From Hominifimenecus microfluidus (GTDB lineage: Bacteria > Bacillota > Clostridia > Lachnospirales > Lachnospiraceae): a DNA stretch of 64,000 nucleotides. Below the pieces are notes generated by a model. It was given only the letters and a program-made list of their open reading frames with translations. It did no database searches and was not told the DNA's origin. Both the position numbers and the translations under genes were made by a program. The stretch is taken from assembly GCA_020687485.1 (NCBI GenBank), contig JAJEQR010000011.1, positions 26,402 through 90,401 of the forward strand, written 5' to 3'. Of the stretch, positions 7,581 to 17,100 are shown piece after piece (positions within the stretch are counted from its first letter, which is position 1; each line of letters opens with the position of its first letter).

Positions 7581-8975
7581 TTACCGCGCCTTCTCCTGTT
7601 TCAGATGACGGGTGGGGATTGCCAGCAGCTTACGCACCCGGCTCTCCAAATGCTTCTCAATGGCCTGCAAATGTTCTTCCGGCAGGCCCAGGCTTTCGTG
7701 GCGCTTGAACCGGAACCCGATCATGCGGCGAAGCTGCTCTTTCTGCTTTGGCCCCATGACCTCTGCACACACTTCCTCATAGGAGATGTTGTAGGGGTTA
7801 GAACGGGTTTTTGCATACTCGTCCAGATTCGCATAATCTTCCTTACCGGCATAGCAGAACAGGGACAGCCCATTGTCAAAAATGGGGGCGGGCGCAATAA
7901 TGTTGCCGCTGTGGTTATCCCGCAGGACGCCAAAGTTTCCAAAGTGGCGGTCCTCATTGTAAATCAGAGCGTCAAACACCAGCATACTGCGGATTTGCTC
8001 GGAAAACTCCGGCCCCAGCTTGTCGTAGTAGGCAAGGCAGGCGGCAATGCCCCCGGTTCGGACAATGCGCCCGATGGGGATATAGGCTGTGTCGATGTTG
8101 GTAAACAGGGCGCACTTAGAGGCGGTAATGCCTTTCCAATTCTCCAGGTCATAATGCACGGCGTTCAGACGCATGGTTTCCGCAATCTGCGAAGCATAAT
8201 ACTCGCAGTACGGCTCCCGGCCCGCATTGGACGCGCCGGTCGTGCCGCCCTTGTAGAGATAAATCCCATCGTGCTCCACATATCGCCACGCCTTGGGCAG
8301 CATGCCGCCTGTGGTCAGCTCCGGGGATGTGGTAAACGCCTGCCTGCTCCCGCCTGCGCCGGTATAGGCCACCAGCGCCAGTATCTCGGAAAAGCGATTT
8401 TCGTAAAGATTGTATTGGGAGAATCCCCCCTCAAATCCTTCCGGCACCACCCAATAGCTGTCGTTGAGCGACAGCCCCTTGCACACGTCGATGATTCCCT
8501 TGGTGTCGTTGTGGCTGAGGCCAAGGGTTTTCAAAATCTCGTCCACAAAGGCGCGGTTTTTGGGGATAACCCGCCGCTCCAGCCAATGAATGACGCCCTC
8601 GCCGGTGCGCTCCATATCCAAAGGCAGCAAATGGGCCTGCTCCTCGTTGGTGTATAAGATTTCAGCCACAAGGCCGGACAAGCCCTGCTTTTCCATGGAA
8701 AAGCGCATTAGCTCCGTATCATAAATGCGGAGACTGTAAACATTACTCATAGGCTCCTCCTTGTCGTTCAGTTCCAGTGAAACATCCTTTCCCAGCGCCG
8801 AGGCGATTTTTAAGATCATATCAAGCGTGGGGTTCTGTGTCCCACTTTCCAGGCGGTTAATGCCGGAACGCTGGATTCCCAGCCGCCTTGCCAGTTCTGC
8901 CTGGGAAATGCCCTGCTCCAGACGGGCCTCCACAAGCTGAGATATGATTTTCTGCCGTTTGCGCAGTTCATCCAT
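7581..8975 (-). CDS. HTH (HipB-like) - HipA-like kinase fusion
   Basis: 464 residues. Residues 8-70 form an XRE-type helix-turn-helix (LVEARLEQGISQAELARRLG, INRLESGTQNPTLDMILKIA). Residues 76-464 resemble a HipA/CtkA-type Ser/Thr kinase: a nucleotide-binding region near YLYKGGTTGASNAGREPYCE, the catalytic loop YNEDRHFGNFG (about 340) and the metal-binding FDNGLSLF (about 365). In HipBA toxin-antitoxin pairs the antitoxin and kinase are separate genes; here they share one frame. A strong site, GGAGGAGCCT, precedes an internal ATG at 8750, which would release a 389-residue kinase alone. Its own promoter overlaps a palindrome, suggesting autorepression. The target is unknown; HipA phosphorylates glutamyl-tRNA synthetase in E. 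coli. Confidence 0.8.
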   Translation of the reverse strand: MDELRKRQKIISQLVEARLEQGISQAELARRLGIQRSGINRLESGTQNPTLDMILKIASALGKDVSLELNDKEEPMSNVYSLRIYDTELMRFSMEKQGLSGLVAEILYTNEEQAHLLPLDMERTGEGVIHWLERRVIPKNRAFVDEILKTLGLSHNDTKGIIDVCKGLSLNDSYWVVPEGFEGGFSQYNLYENRFSEILALVAYTGAGGSRQAFTTSPELTTGGMLPKAWRYVEHDGIYLYKGGTTGASNAGREPYCEYYASQIAETMRLNAVHYDLENWKGITASKCALFTNIDTAYIPIGRIVRTGGIAACLAYYDKLGPEFSEQIRSMLVFDALIYNEDRHFGNFGVLRDNHSGNIIAPAPIFDNGLSLFCYAGKEDYANLDEYAKTRSNPYNISYEEVCAEVMGPKQKEQLRRMIGFRFKRHESLGLPEEHLQAIEKHLESRVRKLLAIPTRHLKQEKAR

Positions 8976-8995
8976 ACTCTCACCTCACTGCTTTA

Positions 8996-9024
8996 ATGTT
9001 AACATATATGATAACAATTTGCAA
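8996..9024 (-). promoter_or_regulatory. Promoter and palindromic operator of the HTH-HipA gene
   Basis: On the minus strand -35 TTGCAA (9019-9024), a 17-base spacer and -10 TAACAT (8996-9001). The perfect 10-bp palindrome ATGTTAACAT (8996-9005) covers the -10, a plausible binding site for the encoded helix-turn-helix domain. Confidence 0.7.
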
Positions 9025-9059
9025 GAGGGAGAATCTGTCGAAGCTGCAAAACTGGCAAC

Positions 9060-10031
9060 TCACCGCTCCGGCTCTTTGCTGTGGCTGCCCCGAATGGGAA
9101 TCCCCAGCCGGTGGCACAGAAAATCATTCACATCCTTTCCACGGGGCGGCGGTTTGTTCTCCACACGGTAGCCCTCCGGCATGACAGCCATGATTGCCTT
9201 GGCCGCCAGCCGGCCAGCCGCGTCATTGTCCAAATGGAGATAGACGGTTTTCACATGGGGGTGGTCATCCAAAAATCGGGTGAGGGCCACCGGCAGCTTG
9301 CTTTCCTCCATCTTTTTCTTCGGCTGGTACACCCCGGCCAGGGACAGCAGATTGTGCCGCCGCCAGTCAATCCCGTCCAGCTTGCAAAGCGTGGCGTAGG
9401 ACATGACATCAATGGCGCACTCGCACAGATGGACCGCTGGATTTTCCACGCAGGCGGGCAGGGCAAAGGAAAAGTGCTTATCACTGCCGCTTAAATCCCC
9501 GTGGAACCGGGCTTCACTGATTCCCCGCAGGCAGCCGAACCGCGCCTTGCCATCCTTGTCAAAACCCACGAAAACCACGTTGCTGTGGCCTTTGTTCCGG
9601 CTCTCATAAATCCGCCCGGTCTGAACGCAGTAGTCCAAAATCTCCTGGTCAATACCCCGGCCTTTGAGGTAGGCCATCATTGCCCGGTTGTCTGGGGCGG
9701 CCTGGGGCAGAAGCAGGTGCTTGGGCTTTTCCTCTTTCGGCGCTGGCACAAAGGAAGGCGGCGGGATAGCAGCCCTGCCGGCAACGGCCTCCATAGCCTC
9801 CATAAAAGAGCAGCCCTTGACTTTGATGAGGTAGTCCAGCGCACTGTAACCGCCGATCCCACGGGAAAACCAGCACCATTTGCCGTTGGAAATCCGCAGG
9901 CTGTCATGGGTTTTAGTGCAGTAGACGTTGCCGGACACATGGACCAGCTCCTGGGGTTCACAGGTTTGCAGGTAGGTGAGCAGGTCCACCTGCCTTGCCC
10001 GTTCGATGGCTTCTGAATCGTAAAAAGACAT
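9060..10031 (-). CDS. CHC2-like/Toprim (DUF3991-type) primase-like protein
   Basis: 323 residues. The N-terminus carries a zinc-finger-like pattern (C38, H42, C53 in YCTKTHDSLRISNGKWCWF) as in DnaG-type CHC2 domains. A Toprim fold follows, with its acidic motifs in HLCECAIDVMSYATL and VYLHLDNDAAGRLA (DxD). Such DUF3991/Toprim proteins are standard in clostridial ICEs and are thought to prime complementary-strand synthesis after transfer. No ribosome binding site is visible: the ATG follows a run of seven T directly after a 19-bp hairpin, so expression may be controlled by that structure. The next gene downstream is the HTH-HipA fusion. Confidence 0.82.
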   Translation of the reverse strand: MSFYDSEAIERARQVDLLTYLQTCEPQELVHVSGNVYCTKTHDSLRISNGKWCWFSRGIGGYSALDYLIKVKGCSFMEAMEAVAGRAAIPPPSFVPAPKEEKPKHLLLPQAAPDNRAMMAYLKGRGIDQEILDYCVQTGRIYESRNKGHSNVVFVGFDKDGKARFGCLRGISEARFHGDLSGSDKHFSFALPACVENPAVHLCECAIDVMSYATLCKLDGIDWRRHNLLSLAGVYQPKKKMEESKLPVALTRFLDDHPHVKTVYLHLDNDAAGRLAAKAIMAVMPEGYRVENKPPPRGKDVNDFLCHRLGIPIRGSHSKEPER

Positions 10032-10038
10032 AAAAAAA

Positions 10039-10109
10039 TACAGCCCCCTTTACATAGCCGTAGATTAGCCGCCCCATGTGGGGTAGCTGACTATGTAAAG
10101 GGGGCTGTA
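10039..10109 (-). repeat. 19-bp perfect inverted repeat abutting the primase start codon
   Basis: TACAGCCCCCTTTACATAG (10039-10057) is the exact reverse complement of 10091-10109. On the minus strand it is followed by T7 and then the ATG, so it looks like a strong terminator placed in the translation start region. Confidence 0.7.
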
Positions 10110-10125
10110 CTCTTTTCAGATATGG

Positions 10126-10154
10126 AAAAAGCCGACTGGATTGCTCCAATCGGC
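10126..10154 (-). terminator. Terminator-like hairpin in the primase upstream region
   Basis: On the minus strand GCCGATTGGA, loop GCAA, TCCAGTCGGC, then TTTTT. One G-U pair in a 10-bp stem. Confidence 0.65.
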
Positions 10155-10331
10155 CCTTTTCTGCATATACTTTTGCGATTTATATGCAGATATGAATGGG
10201 GAATGTGCAGTTTTGGACGTCAGTTTTAAGCCATAGCCAAAAACTCCAAGAATATCAATAGTTTTTACTCCTAATCCGTAAAAACTTATTTTCTGCAAAA
10301 CCTTTTTTGGGCTCGAATGAATTTTGGTATG

Positions 10332-10362
10332 TAAAAGGCGGCATGGATTTCTCCATGCCGCC
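10332..10362 (-). terminator. Terminator of the 110-aa gene
   Basis: Perfect 11-bp stem (10337-10347 with 10352-10362), loop GAAA on the minus strand, followed by TTTTAC, seven bases after the stop codon. The downstream flank is identical to that of the terminator at 24478-24505. Confidence 0.8.
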
Positions 10363-10369
10363 CAAAAAG

Positions 10370-10702
10370 CTATTCAGTTTTGAAAGCGCCGATTTTCTTC
10401 AGATAGGCAAATCCGTCTGCATGGCCCCGAAAGTAGATGTGTTCCCGTTCCATATTATCGGCCCGCATATACAGCCGGATAAATTCCTTCAAGGCTTCAT
10501 GCTCCTCAGCGGTAAAAGAAAGTTCTCCCTTGCCCTCCAGCAGAGCGCCAATCACAGGATTTCGGCGTTTCAGTTCCTCCATCTGGGCCTTCAACTCGGT
10601 ATATTCCGGGCTGGCAGCCGCCAAATCCATCACGATGTCGCTGTCGATTTCAGAAAACTGCTCGGAAATGCGCTCCGGGAGCAGGCAGTAGCTATCGTCC
10701 AT
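10370..10702 (-). CDS. Conserved-type ICE hypothetical protein, 110 aa
   Basis: An acidic, helical protein (MDDSYCLLPERISEQFSEID, ELKAQMEELKRRNPVIGALL, EHEALKEFIRLYMRADNMER). I recognise it only as the kind of small ORF found beside the large helicase gene in Tn1549-like elements; no function can be assigned. It has its own promoter carrying the TCGCACATTTG motif, a GGGGTGAT ribosome binding site and its own terminator, so it is a monocistronic unit. That is unusual inside this otherwise polycistronic element. Confidence 0.8.
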   Translation of the reverse strand: MDDSYCLLPERISEQFSEIDSDIVMDLAAASPEYTELKAQMEELKRRNPVIGALLEGKGELSFTAEEHEALKEFIRLYMRADNMEREHIYFRGHADGFAYLKKIGAFKTE

Positions 10703-10734
10703 CTATCATCACCCCTTGTTACGATTTTTATTAT

Positions 10735-10771
10735 ACTATACCTGCCCCGCAGCGCAATGGCAAATGTGCGA
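10735..10771 (-). promoter_or_regulatory. Promoter with TCGCACATTTG motif, upstream of the 110-aa gene
   Basis: On the minus strand -35 TTGCCA (10758-10763), 17 bases, -10 TATAGT (10735-10740). The 11-mer TCGCACATTTG (10761-10771) ends in the first three bases of the -35, as at two other element promoters. Confidence 0.7.
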
Positions 10772-11107
10772 TCACCTTTCTTTCTGCGCTTTGGCTTTCT
10801 GTTTGGCTTCGGCGGCCCTGGCCTGTTCCTGGACAGTATCCCATACCGTATCCATATAAGAGGTTTCCTGGTTCTCCCACCGCTCAAAAATCTGCTTCAA
10901 GGGCTTGCCAGATTTCAGCAGCGCCCTGGCCTGACTATCCTCCAGATCGTGGTATTCAAGAGACATCAGGATGTCCTCCCGCACCGTGTACTCGTAGGCG
11001 TGGTTCAAAATCTCAGCCGCCGGCTGGGAAAGCAGCCAGTCCCGGAACTGCTCCTGTTCTGCAAACATTTTCTCATAGAGCCTGGTATTCAATTCTTCGT
11101 TGGTCAT
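10772..11107 (-). CDS. DUF3848-like ICE protein
   Basis: 111 residues, AAAGGAGG nine bases before ATG 11107. The sequence NEELNTRLYEKMFAEQEQFR, DWLLSQPAAEILNHAYEYTV, REDILMSLEYHDLEDSQARA is the pattern of the DUF3848 family of phage and ICE proteins; it ends in a lysine/alanine-rich helix. Function unknown. It follows the giant gene by 11 bases and was presumably co-transcribed with it. Confidence 0.7.
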   Translation of the reverse strand: MTNEELNTRLYEKMFAEQEQFRDWLLSQPAAEILNHAYEYTVREDILMSLEYHDLEDSQARALLKSGKPLKQIFERWENQETSYMDTVWDTVQEQARAAEAKQKAKAQKER

Positions 11108-11118
11108 CGTATCCTCCT

Positions 11119-14100
11119 TTACCGTGCCAGCTCCGCAGACTTCCGGGCAGGCACCTCCTCGCCCTCGTCGGGGCCATCGTCCATTAATGTTTTGTCCTTC
11201 TCATCCATATTGAGCAGGATATTCAGCTCTTTGAGCCGTTTGGTTTTCTCAGCCAGTTCCTCCTCGCGGGAAAAAGGGGCAGCCAGTTCGGTGCGGGCGT
11301 TTTCAAGCTGGGCATTGGTTTCTGCCAGCTTGGCCTGTTCCGACTCCAGTGCTTTCGGCAGATTTTCCAGGGCATTGTCCAGGCGGGTGATATTGCCGAA
11401 CACATCCGCGCCCAGCGTCACCGTGTGGGAAAGAGTTCCTTTGAGGGTAATCCGGTATTCATTGCTCATCCCGTCATAGGCCAGCACCATGGAAAAGCCC
11501 CGGTACTGCCCCAAAAGAACAGCGTCGGAACCAGTCATGCGGGTGCAAACGTCAATGATAGCCTTGCCTGCGTCCTCTTTTTCGGTGTAGTGTTTGCCAT
11601 CCACCTCCATGCCGCAGAAGCCCTCCTGAGTCTTGGGGTGGTCCGCTACCAGCGCCACATCCTGCTCATAACCCTCGATCCGTTCTGTGAGCCGGGTGAT
11701 TTCCTCCGGGTACTTGCGGTACGCCAGCTCCTCCAGGGCATATACCTGGTTCAAGTGGCTGGCTTTCAGCATATTCAGCCGCGCCACCTCCATATCCAGG
11801 TTGCACTTCTCGATAATTAACGGATTGCCGGTGGCCAGCGCCTTGATCTCCGAATAGCTCAGGGCGGTTTCATCCACATCATCCGCCACACGGACGGGGG
11901 CCTTGCTGGTCATGATCTGGGCGATAAACTTCTGCTTGTTCTCCACAAGCTGGTAGAGGTAAGCGTCAAAGGTGCCCTCGGTGACATAGCGATAGATTTC
12001 CACCTCCTCATTTTCATTGCCCTGGCGGACGATGCGCCCCAGCCGCTGCTGCAGATCAGAGGGCCGCCAGGGGCAGTCTAAATCATGCAGGGCAATCAAG
12101 CGGTCCTGCACATTGGTGCCTGCGCCCATTTTGGCCGTGGACCCCAACAGCACCCGCACCTGCCCGGCGCGCACTTTGGAAAACAGTTCCTTCTTTTTGG
12201 CTTCGCTGTCTGCCGTGTGGATAAAGGCGATTTCCTCCTCCGGGATTCCGGCGTCCATCAGTTTCTTTTTTAGGTCGTCATAAACACTGAAAGAGCCATC
12301 GGTGGTAGGGGTGGACAGGTCGCAGAACACAAGCTGGGCAGAGCGTTTTTCTTTGGTCTGTTCCCAGATGCGAAACACATTCCGGGCGCAGACAGCCACC
12401 TTGCCATTGGGGTCATCCGGGGCCAGAGGCTGAATCAGCCGCATATCCAACGCCAGTTTTCTTCCATCGTTGGTAATGCGCAGCATATTGTCCACATGAG
12501 GATCAACACCGCCGCCGCGAATCTTCTCAGCCCGTTCCGCCAGCCCCTTTATCATCTCCTTCTGAAGCTCCGAGGGCTGGATTACTTCCGTGTGGAAGTC
12601 GGCCTTGGGCACGGGGAGTTTGAGCATATCCGCTGTTTGGATGTCAGCTACCTCCTTGAAAGCAGCCATCAGCTCCGGCAGGTTATAAAACTTGGCAAAC
12701 CTGGTTTTAGCACGGTAGCCGGTGCCCTCCGGCGATAACTCGATGGCGGTGACAGTCTCCCCAAAGTTACTTGCCCAATCGTCAAAATGGATCAGGCCCA
12801 TCTCCTGCAGGAGCCGGTACTGTAAATACCGTTGAATGGTATAAAGCTCTACCATGGAGTTGGAAATGGGGGTGCCAGTAGCAAAAATTGTGCCGCGCCC
12901 GCCCGTCAGCTCGTCCAGATACTGCGTTTTCATAAACAGATCGCTGGATTTCTGGGCTTCGGTCTGGGCAATGCCGCCCACGTTGCGCATTTTTGTCGCC
13001 AAAAACAAGTTCTTAAAATAGTGGCTCTCGTCGATAAAAAGGCGGTCGATACCTAATTGCTCGAAAGTGACCACGTCATCTTTACGGCTCTGGTCGTTGA
13101 GCTTGGCCAGCCTTGTCTCCAGCGATTTCCGGGTACGCTCCATCTGCTTGACCGTGTAGCGTTCCGCCTTCTGCGCCTTGGCCTGTTCGATCCCTTCCAG
13201 GATTTCCTCAATCTGGCGCTCCAAAATAGCCTGCTGGCGCTCCACGCTCATGGGGATTTTCTCAAATTGCGAGTGCCCGATAATGATGGCGTCATAGTCC
13301 CCGGTGGCAATGCGGCTGCAAAACTTCTTGCGGTTCTGGGTTTCAAAGTCTTTCTTCGTGGCGACTAAAATGTTGGCGCTGGGATAGAGCTGGAGCCATT
13401 CCGCCGCCCATTGTTCCGTGATGTGATTTGGCACCACGATCAGCGATTTGGTGCAAAGCCCCAGGCGCTTCATCTCCATGGCGGCTGCCACCATCTCGTA
13501 GGTTTTGCCTGCCCCTACCTCGTGGGCCAGCAGGGTGTTTCCACCGTACAAAATGTGCGCAATGGCATTGATCTGATGGGGACGTAAGGAAATTTCCGGG
13601 TTCATGCCCTCAAACCGGATGTGCCGCCCATCATACTCACGGGGGCGGACGCCGTTGAAGGTTTCGTTATAAATGCGGCACAGCAGTTCCCGGCGGTCAA
13701 TGTTTTTCCAGATCCACTCGGCAAACTTCTGCTTAATCAGCTCCTGTCGGTCCTGGGCAATGGCAGTTTCCTTCTTGTTGAGGACAGGCTTTTTCTTACC
13801 GTTCTCGTCCTCAATATAGTCAAATACCCGCACATCCCTTTGATTTAGGGTCTGCTCCAGGATGTGGTAGGCGCTCATCCGCTTGGTGCCGTAGGTGGTA
13901 TTGGCTTTTACATTGCTGCGGTCGGCGTTTTTCTCCCGGATACTCCATTGGCCGGTGGCTTCGGAGCGCAGGATTTTGATGCGGTCCCGTACATAGTAAT
14001 TGGGGGTGAGCAGCTCCACCATGAATTGCTGGTACACCTCGATGGGCACCCAGTTTGCGCCAATGCGCACGCCAATTTCGCCAGCGCCCAGGTCCTGGGG

Positions 14101-17100
14101 CTGGACAGCCTCCAGAGCCTCCACATTTCTGCGGGCGGTTTCTTTCTGATTATCAGGGGCCACTTCCAAGAATGCTTTTGCCATCCGCAGCTTGTGGCGC
14201 ACTTTCCCGGAAAGGTACTCATCCGCCGTGACAAATGGATAGCGGTCCAGATCCGCCAAAGAAGGCAGGATGTCCTCCGGGTTCTCCGCACAGCGAATAT
14301 CCCGGTAGATAACTCCGGCAAGCTCCCTTTCCAGTTCCTCCGGGGATTTGCCCGACAGCTCTGCCATATATTCTATATCCACACGGGCTTTTTCCGAAAT
14401 GGACACCGCCAATGCTTCACTGGCCGTATCCACGCTGGTGACAGCCACATGGGGACGGATGGTGCGCTTGGAGAACATATCGGCTTTTCTTTTTAGGCTG
14501 CCCTGCTCATCCAGCACCTCCAGAGAGCACAAGAGGCAGTAGCTGGAGTCCTCCGAAAAGGCCAGCTTGTTGCCGCGGCTGTTCAGCAGCCCATATTTGG
14601 CGGTAAAGCTGTCATAAAGGGCATTGAGCTTTTGCTGCTCGGCTGCAATCTCCTCATCCGGGTAGCCTTCGGTCTGGTACTCAATGAGCCTGCGGACACA
14701 TTCCCGCAGCTCGATCATGCCCCGGATGCGGTTTTCCGCCGTGACGGAGACTTCTACCGGGTGCATGAGGCTGTTTTCCCGGTAGTACACCTGCCCATCC
14801 ACCACCGTATAGCTGAAATTCTTCACAGTGGGGTCGGCGGGGATGGAGCGATCTTCCTCCTCGTCCAGCTCCTCCAGCTCGTAGGGCTTGATTTCCGCCT
14901 GCAAAAACTGGATGGCATTGGCAAGCTGCTCGGACAAATCTTCCCCCTCGCGGGCTTTGCAGGCGCTGTCCGGCCCGAACCGGGTGGATTCCATCACCAT
15001 GTCGCCCAGAATCATCTCCGGGTGCTGCACGAAATAGCGGTTCATACGGATTCCGTTTTCATCCGTGTCCAAATGCACCCAATCCTGGTCTAAATCGGTG
15101 ATGTGGTCGCGCTTTTGCAGGAAGATGACGTCGCTGGTCACTTCCGTTCCGGCGTTCCGCTTGAAGGTGTTGTCCGGCAGGCGGATGGCCCCGATCAGGT
15201 CGGCGCGCTGTGCCAGGTACTTTCGGACGCTGGAGTTTTCCTTGTCCAGAGTGCCTTTGCTGGTAATGAACGCCACAATACCGCCGGGCCGCACCTTGTC
15301 CAGCGTCTTTCCGAAGAAATAGTCGTGGATCAGCCAGTGGTGCTTGTCGTACCGTTTATCCAGCACTTTGAAATCCCCAAAGGGGACGTTGCCCACGGCT
15401 ACATCAAAAAAGCTGTCGGGCATTTGCACAGTTTCAAAGCCGTTTACGGAAATGTTGGCATTCTGGTAAAGCTGGCCCGCAATCCGCCCGGAAATGGAAT
15501 CCAGCTCTACGCCATAGGCTTTGCTGCCCGCCAAATCTGTGGGGAGCAAGCCAAGGAAATTACCGGTGCCGCAGGATGGCTCCAAAATGTTCCCTTGGGT
15601 AAAGCCCATCTGAGCGAGGGCCTTATAGATTCCCCGGATGACCACAGGCGGCGTGTAAAAGGAGGTGAGGGAGCTGGCCCTGGCCGCTGCGTATTCCTCC
15701 GAATCCAGCAGAGATTTCAGTTCCTCATAATGGGGGCTGGTTTGTTCAAAGCAGTTTGCAAGGCCGCCCCAGCCCACATAGCGGGACAGGATTTCCTGTT
15801 CTTCGGGCGTGGCCAGCCGTTCCTCAGCTTCGATCTGCTTCAAGGTGCGGATGGCGGCAGCATTGGCCGCGTATTTCTCGCTGGGGGTGCCGTGGCCCAG
15901 GGCGTCATCGGTGATGTGGAAATCATGGTGCTGATCCCTGGGGACCTCCGGGTGCAGGGTTGTGAAAGTAATGCGCTCACGGCGGGGGTGCTTCGGCGGC
16001 AGTGGGAGTGCTTCTTCTTTTTTAGGCTGTAAATCGGCCTGCTCTGGGCTGGCTGGCTGTTCCTCTGCGGCAGGGGCTTGTTTTGCCTGCTCAATGGCTC
16101 GTTCATCAGGGAAGTTCCCGTAAACCCGCAGCCATCTGTTCTCCTGAAGGTCATAGATACCCGCGCCATCATAGGCAAAGCCATCCTCGCCCTCCATAGT
16201 GCCGGCCACATATTTCTGCGCAGCTTGTTCGGCCTCCGCCAGCGTTTGGTAATCCAGCCGTTCATCAAAGCCATTTTCAAAGTGGTGGTACACCACCACT
16301 TCGTAAGGCGGCTCCATGCGCTGGGCATAGCGGTCGATGTCCTCCATGGTGAGCCATTCCGGTTTTTCCGGCAGGGCGTCATAGAGTTCCCGCATTTTGG
16401 CGATTTGCTCTCGCACGTTCCCAGCCCACAGGTGCTTTTCTGCCCGCCCGCCAGCGCCCAAGAAATAGTCGCAGTCGGCTTTCAAGCGGCTTAAAAGCAT
16501 ATAATCATTTTGTGGTGGTGTACTTTGCTGCAACAAGGGAAGGATGTCTTGGTACTTGGGATATTGTGCGAGGAAGTCCAGAACGCCCCCGTCACCGTCC
16601 CCAATATCCTGGCGCTCGGTGTAGGTGGTGCCATCTGGCATGACCACGGTAAATTTCACCTTGTCATACCCCAGGAACCGAGCATCTTCTGGGTCATCGG
16701 ATTCGTACCACGCCTGCCAAGTGCCGTATTTTTCAAGAGCAGCTTTTGCACCGGCCACCTGCTCCTCATCCGCCTGTTTCATCAGGGTGTCAAATTCACG
16801 GATACCGTAGCGTTTTCCATCTTCAAACACGGGGCTTTCGCTCCACTCGCAGAAGATGTATGGCTCTATGTCGGGAGGGTATTTTCCATTGAAATAGTCC
16901 TGGTCCACAGAGGTGAGTTGGTCAAAGTCCAGTTCGGCCAGCTCATTTTGGATGAGTTCATCCAGGCTCTCATACTGCCTGCGCTCCAAAAACTGCCCGT
17001 CCAGATAACGCTCAATGCGGTAATGGACCAAGTCGGCATTGACCTGGATGGGAATTTCCTCATCCGTAACAGTGGTGTAGGCAATGCCCACCTTTTCCAG

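Larger units (their letters stand above)
10032..10369. other. Hairpin-rich intergenic region upstream of the primase-like gene
   Basis: 338 bases without a convincing gene. From the primase outward it holds: a perfect 19-bp inverted repeat (10039-10057 with 10091-10109) with an inner CCCC/GGGG hairpin; a terminator-like stem GCCGACTGGA (10131-10140) with TCCAATCGGC (10145-10154); a perfect 10-bp inverted repeat TCTGCATATA/TATATGCAGA (10160-10169, 10181-10190); and the terminator of the next gene (10337-10362). Candidate single-strand origin, attenuator or small RNA locus. Confidence 0.6.

Noticed and set aside
10116..10298. 60-codon minus-strand frame in the hairpin region
   Set aside because: Starts with TTG without a ribosome binding site and runs through two strong inverted repeats.
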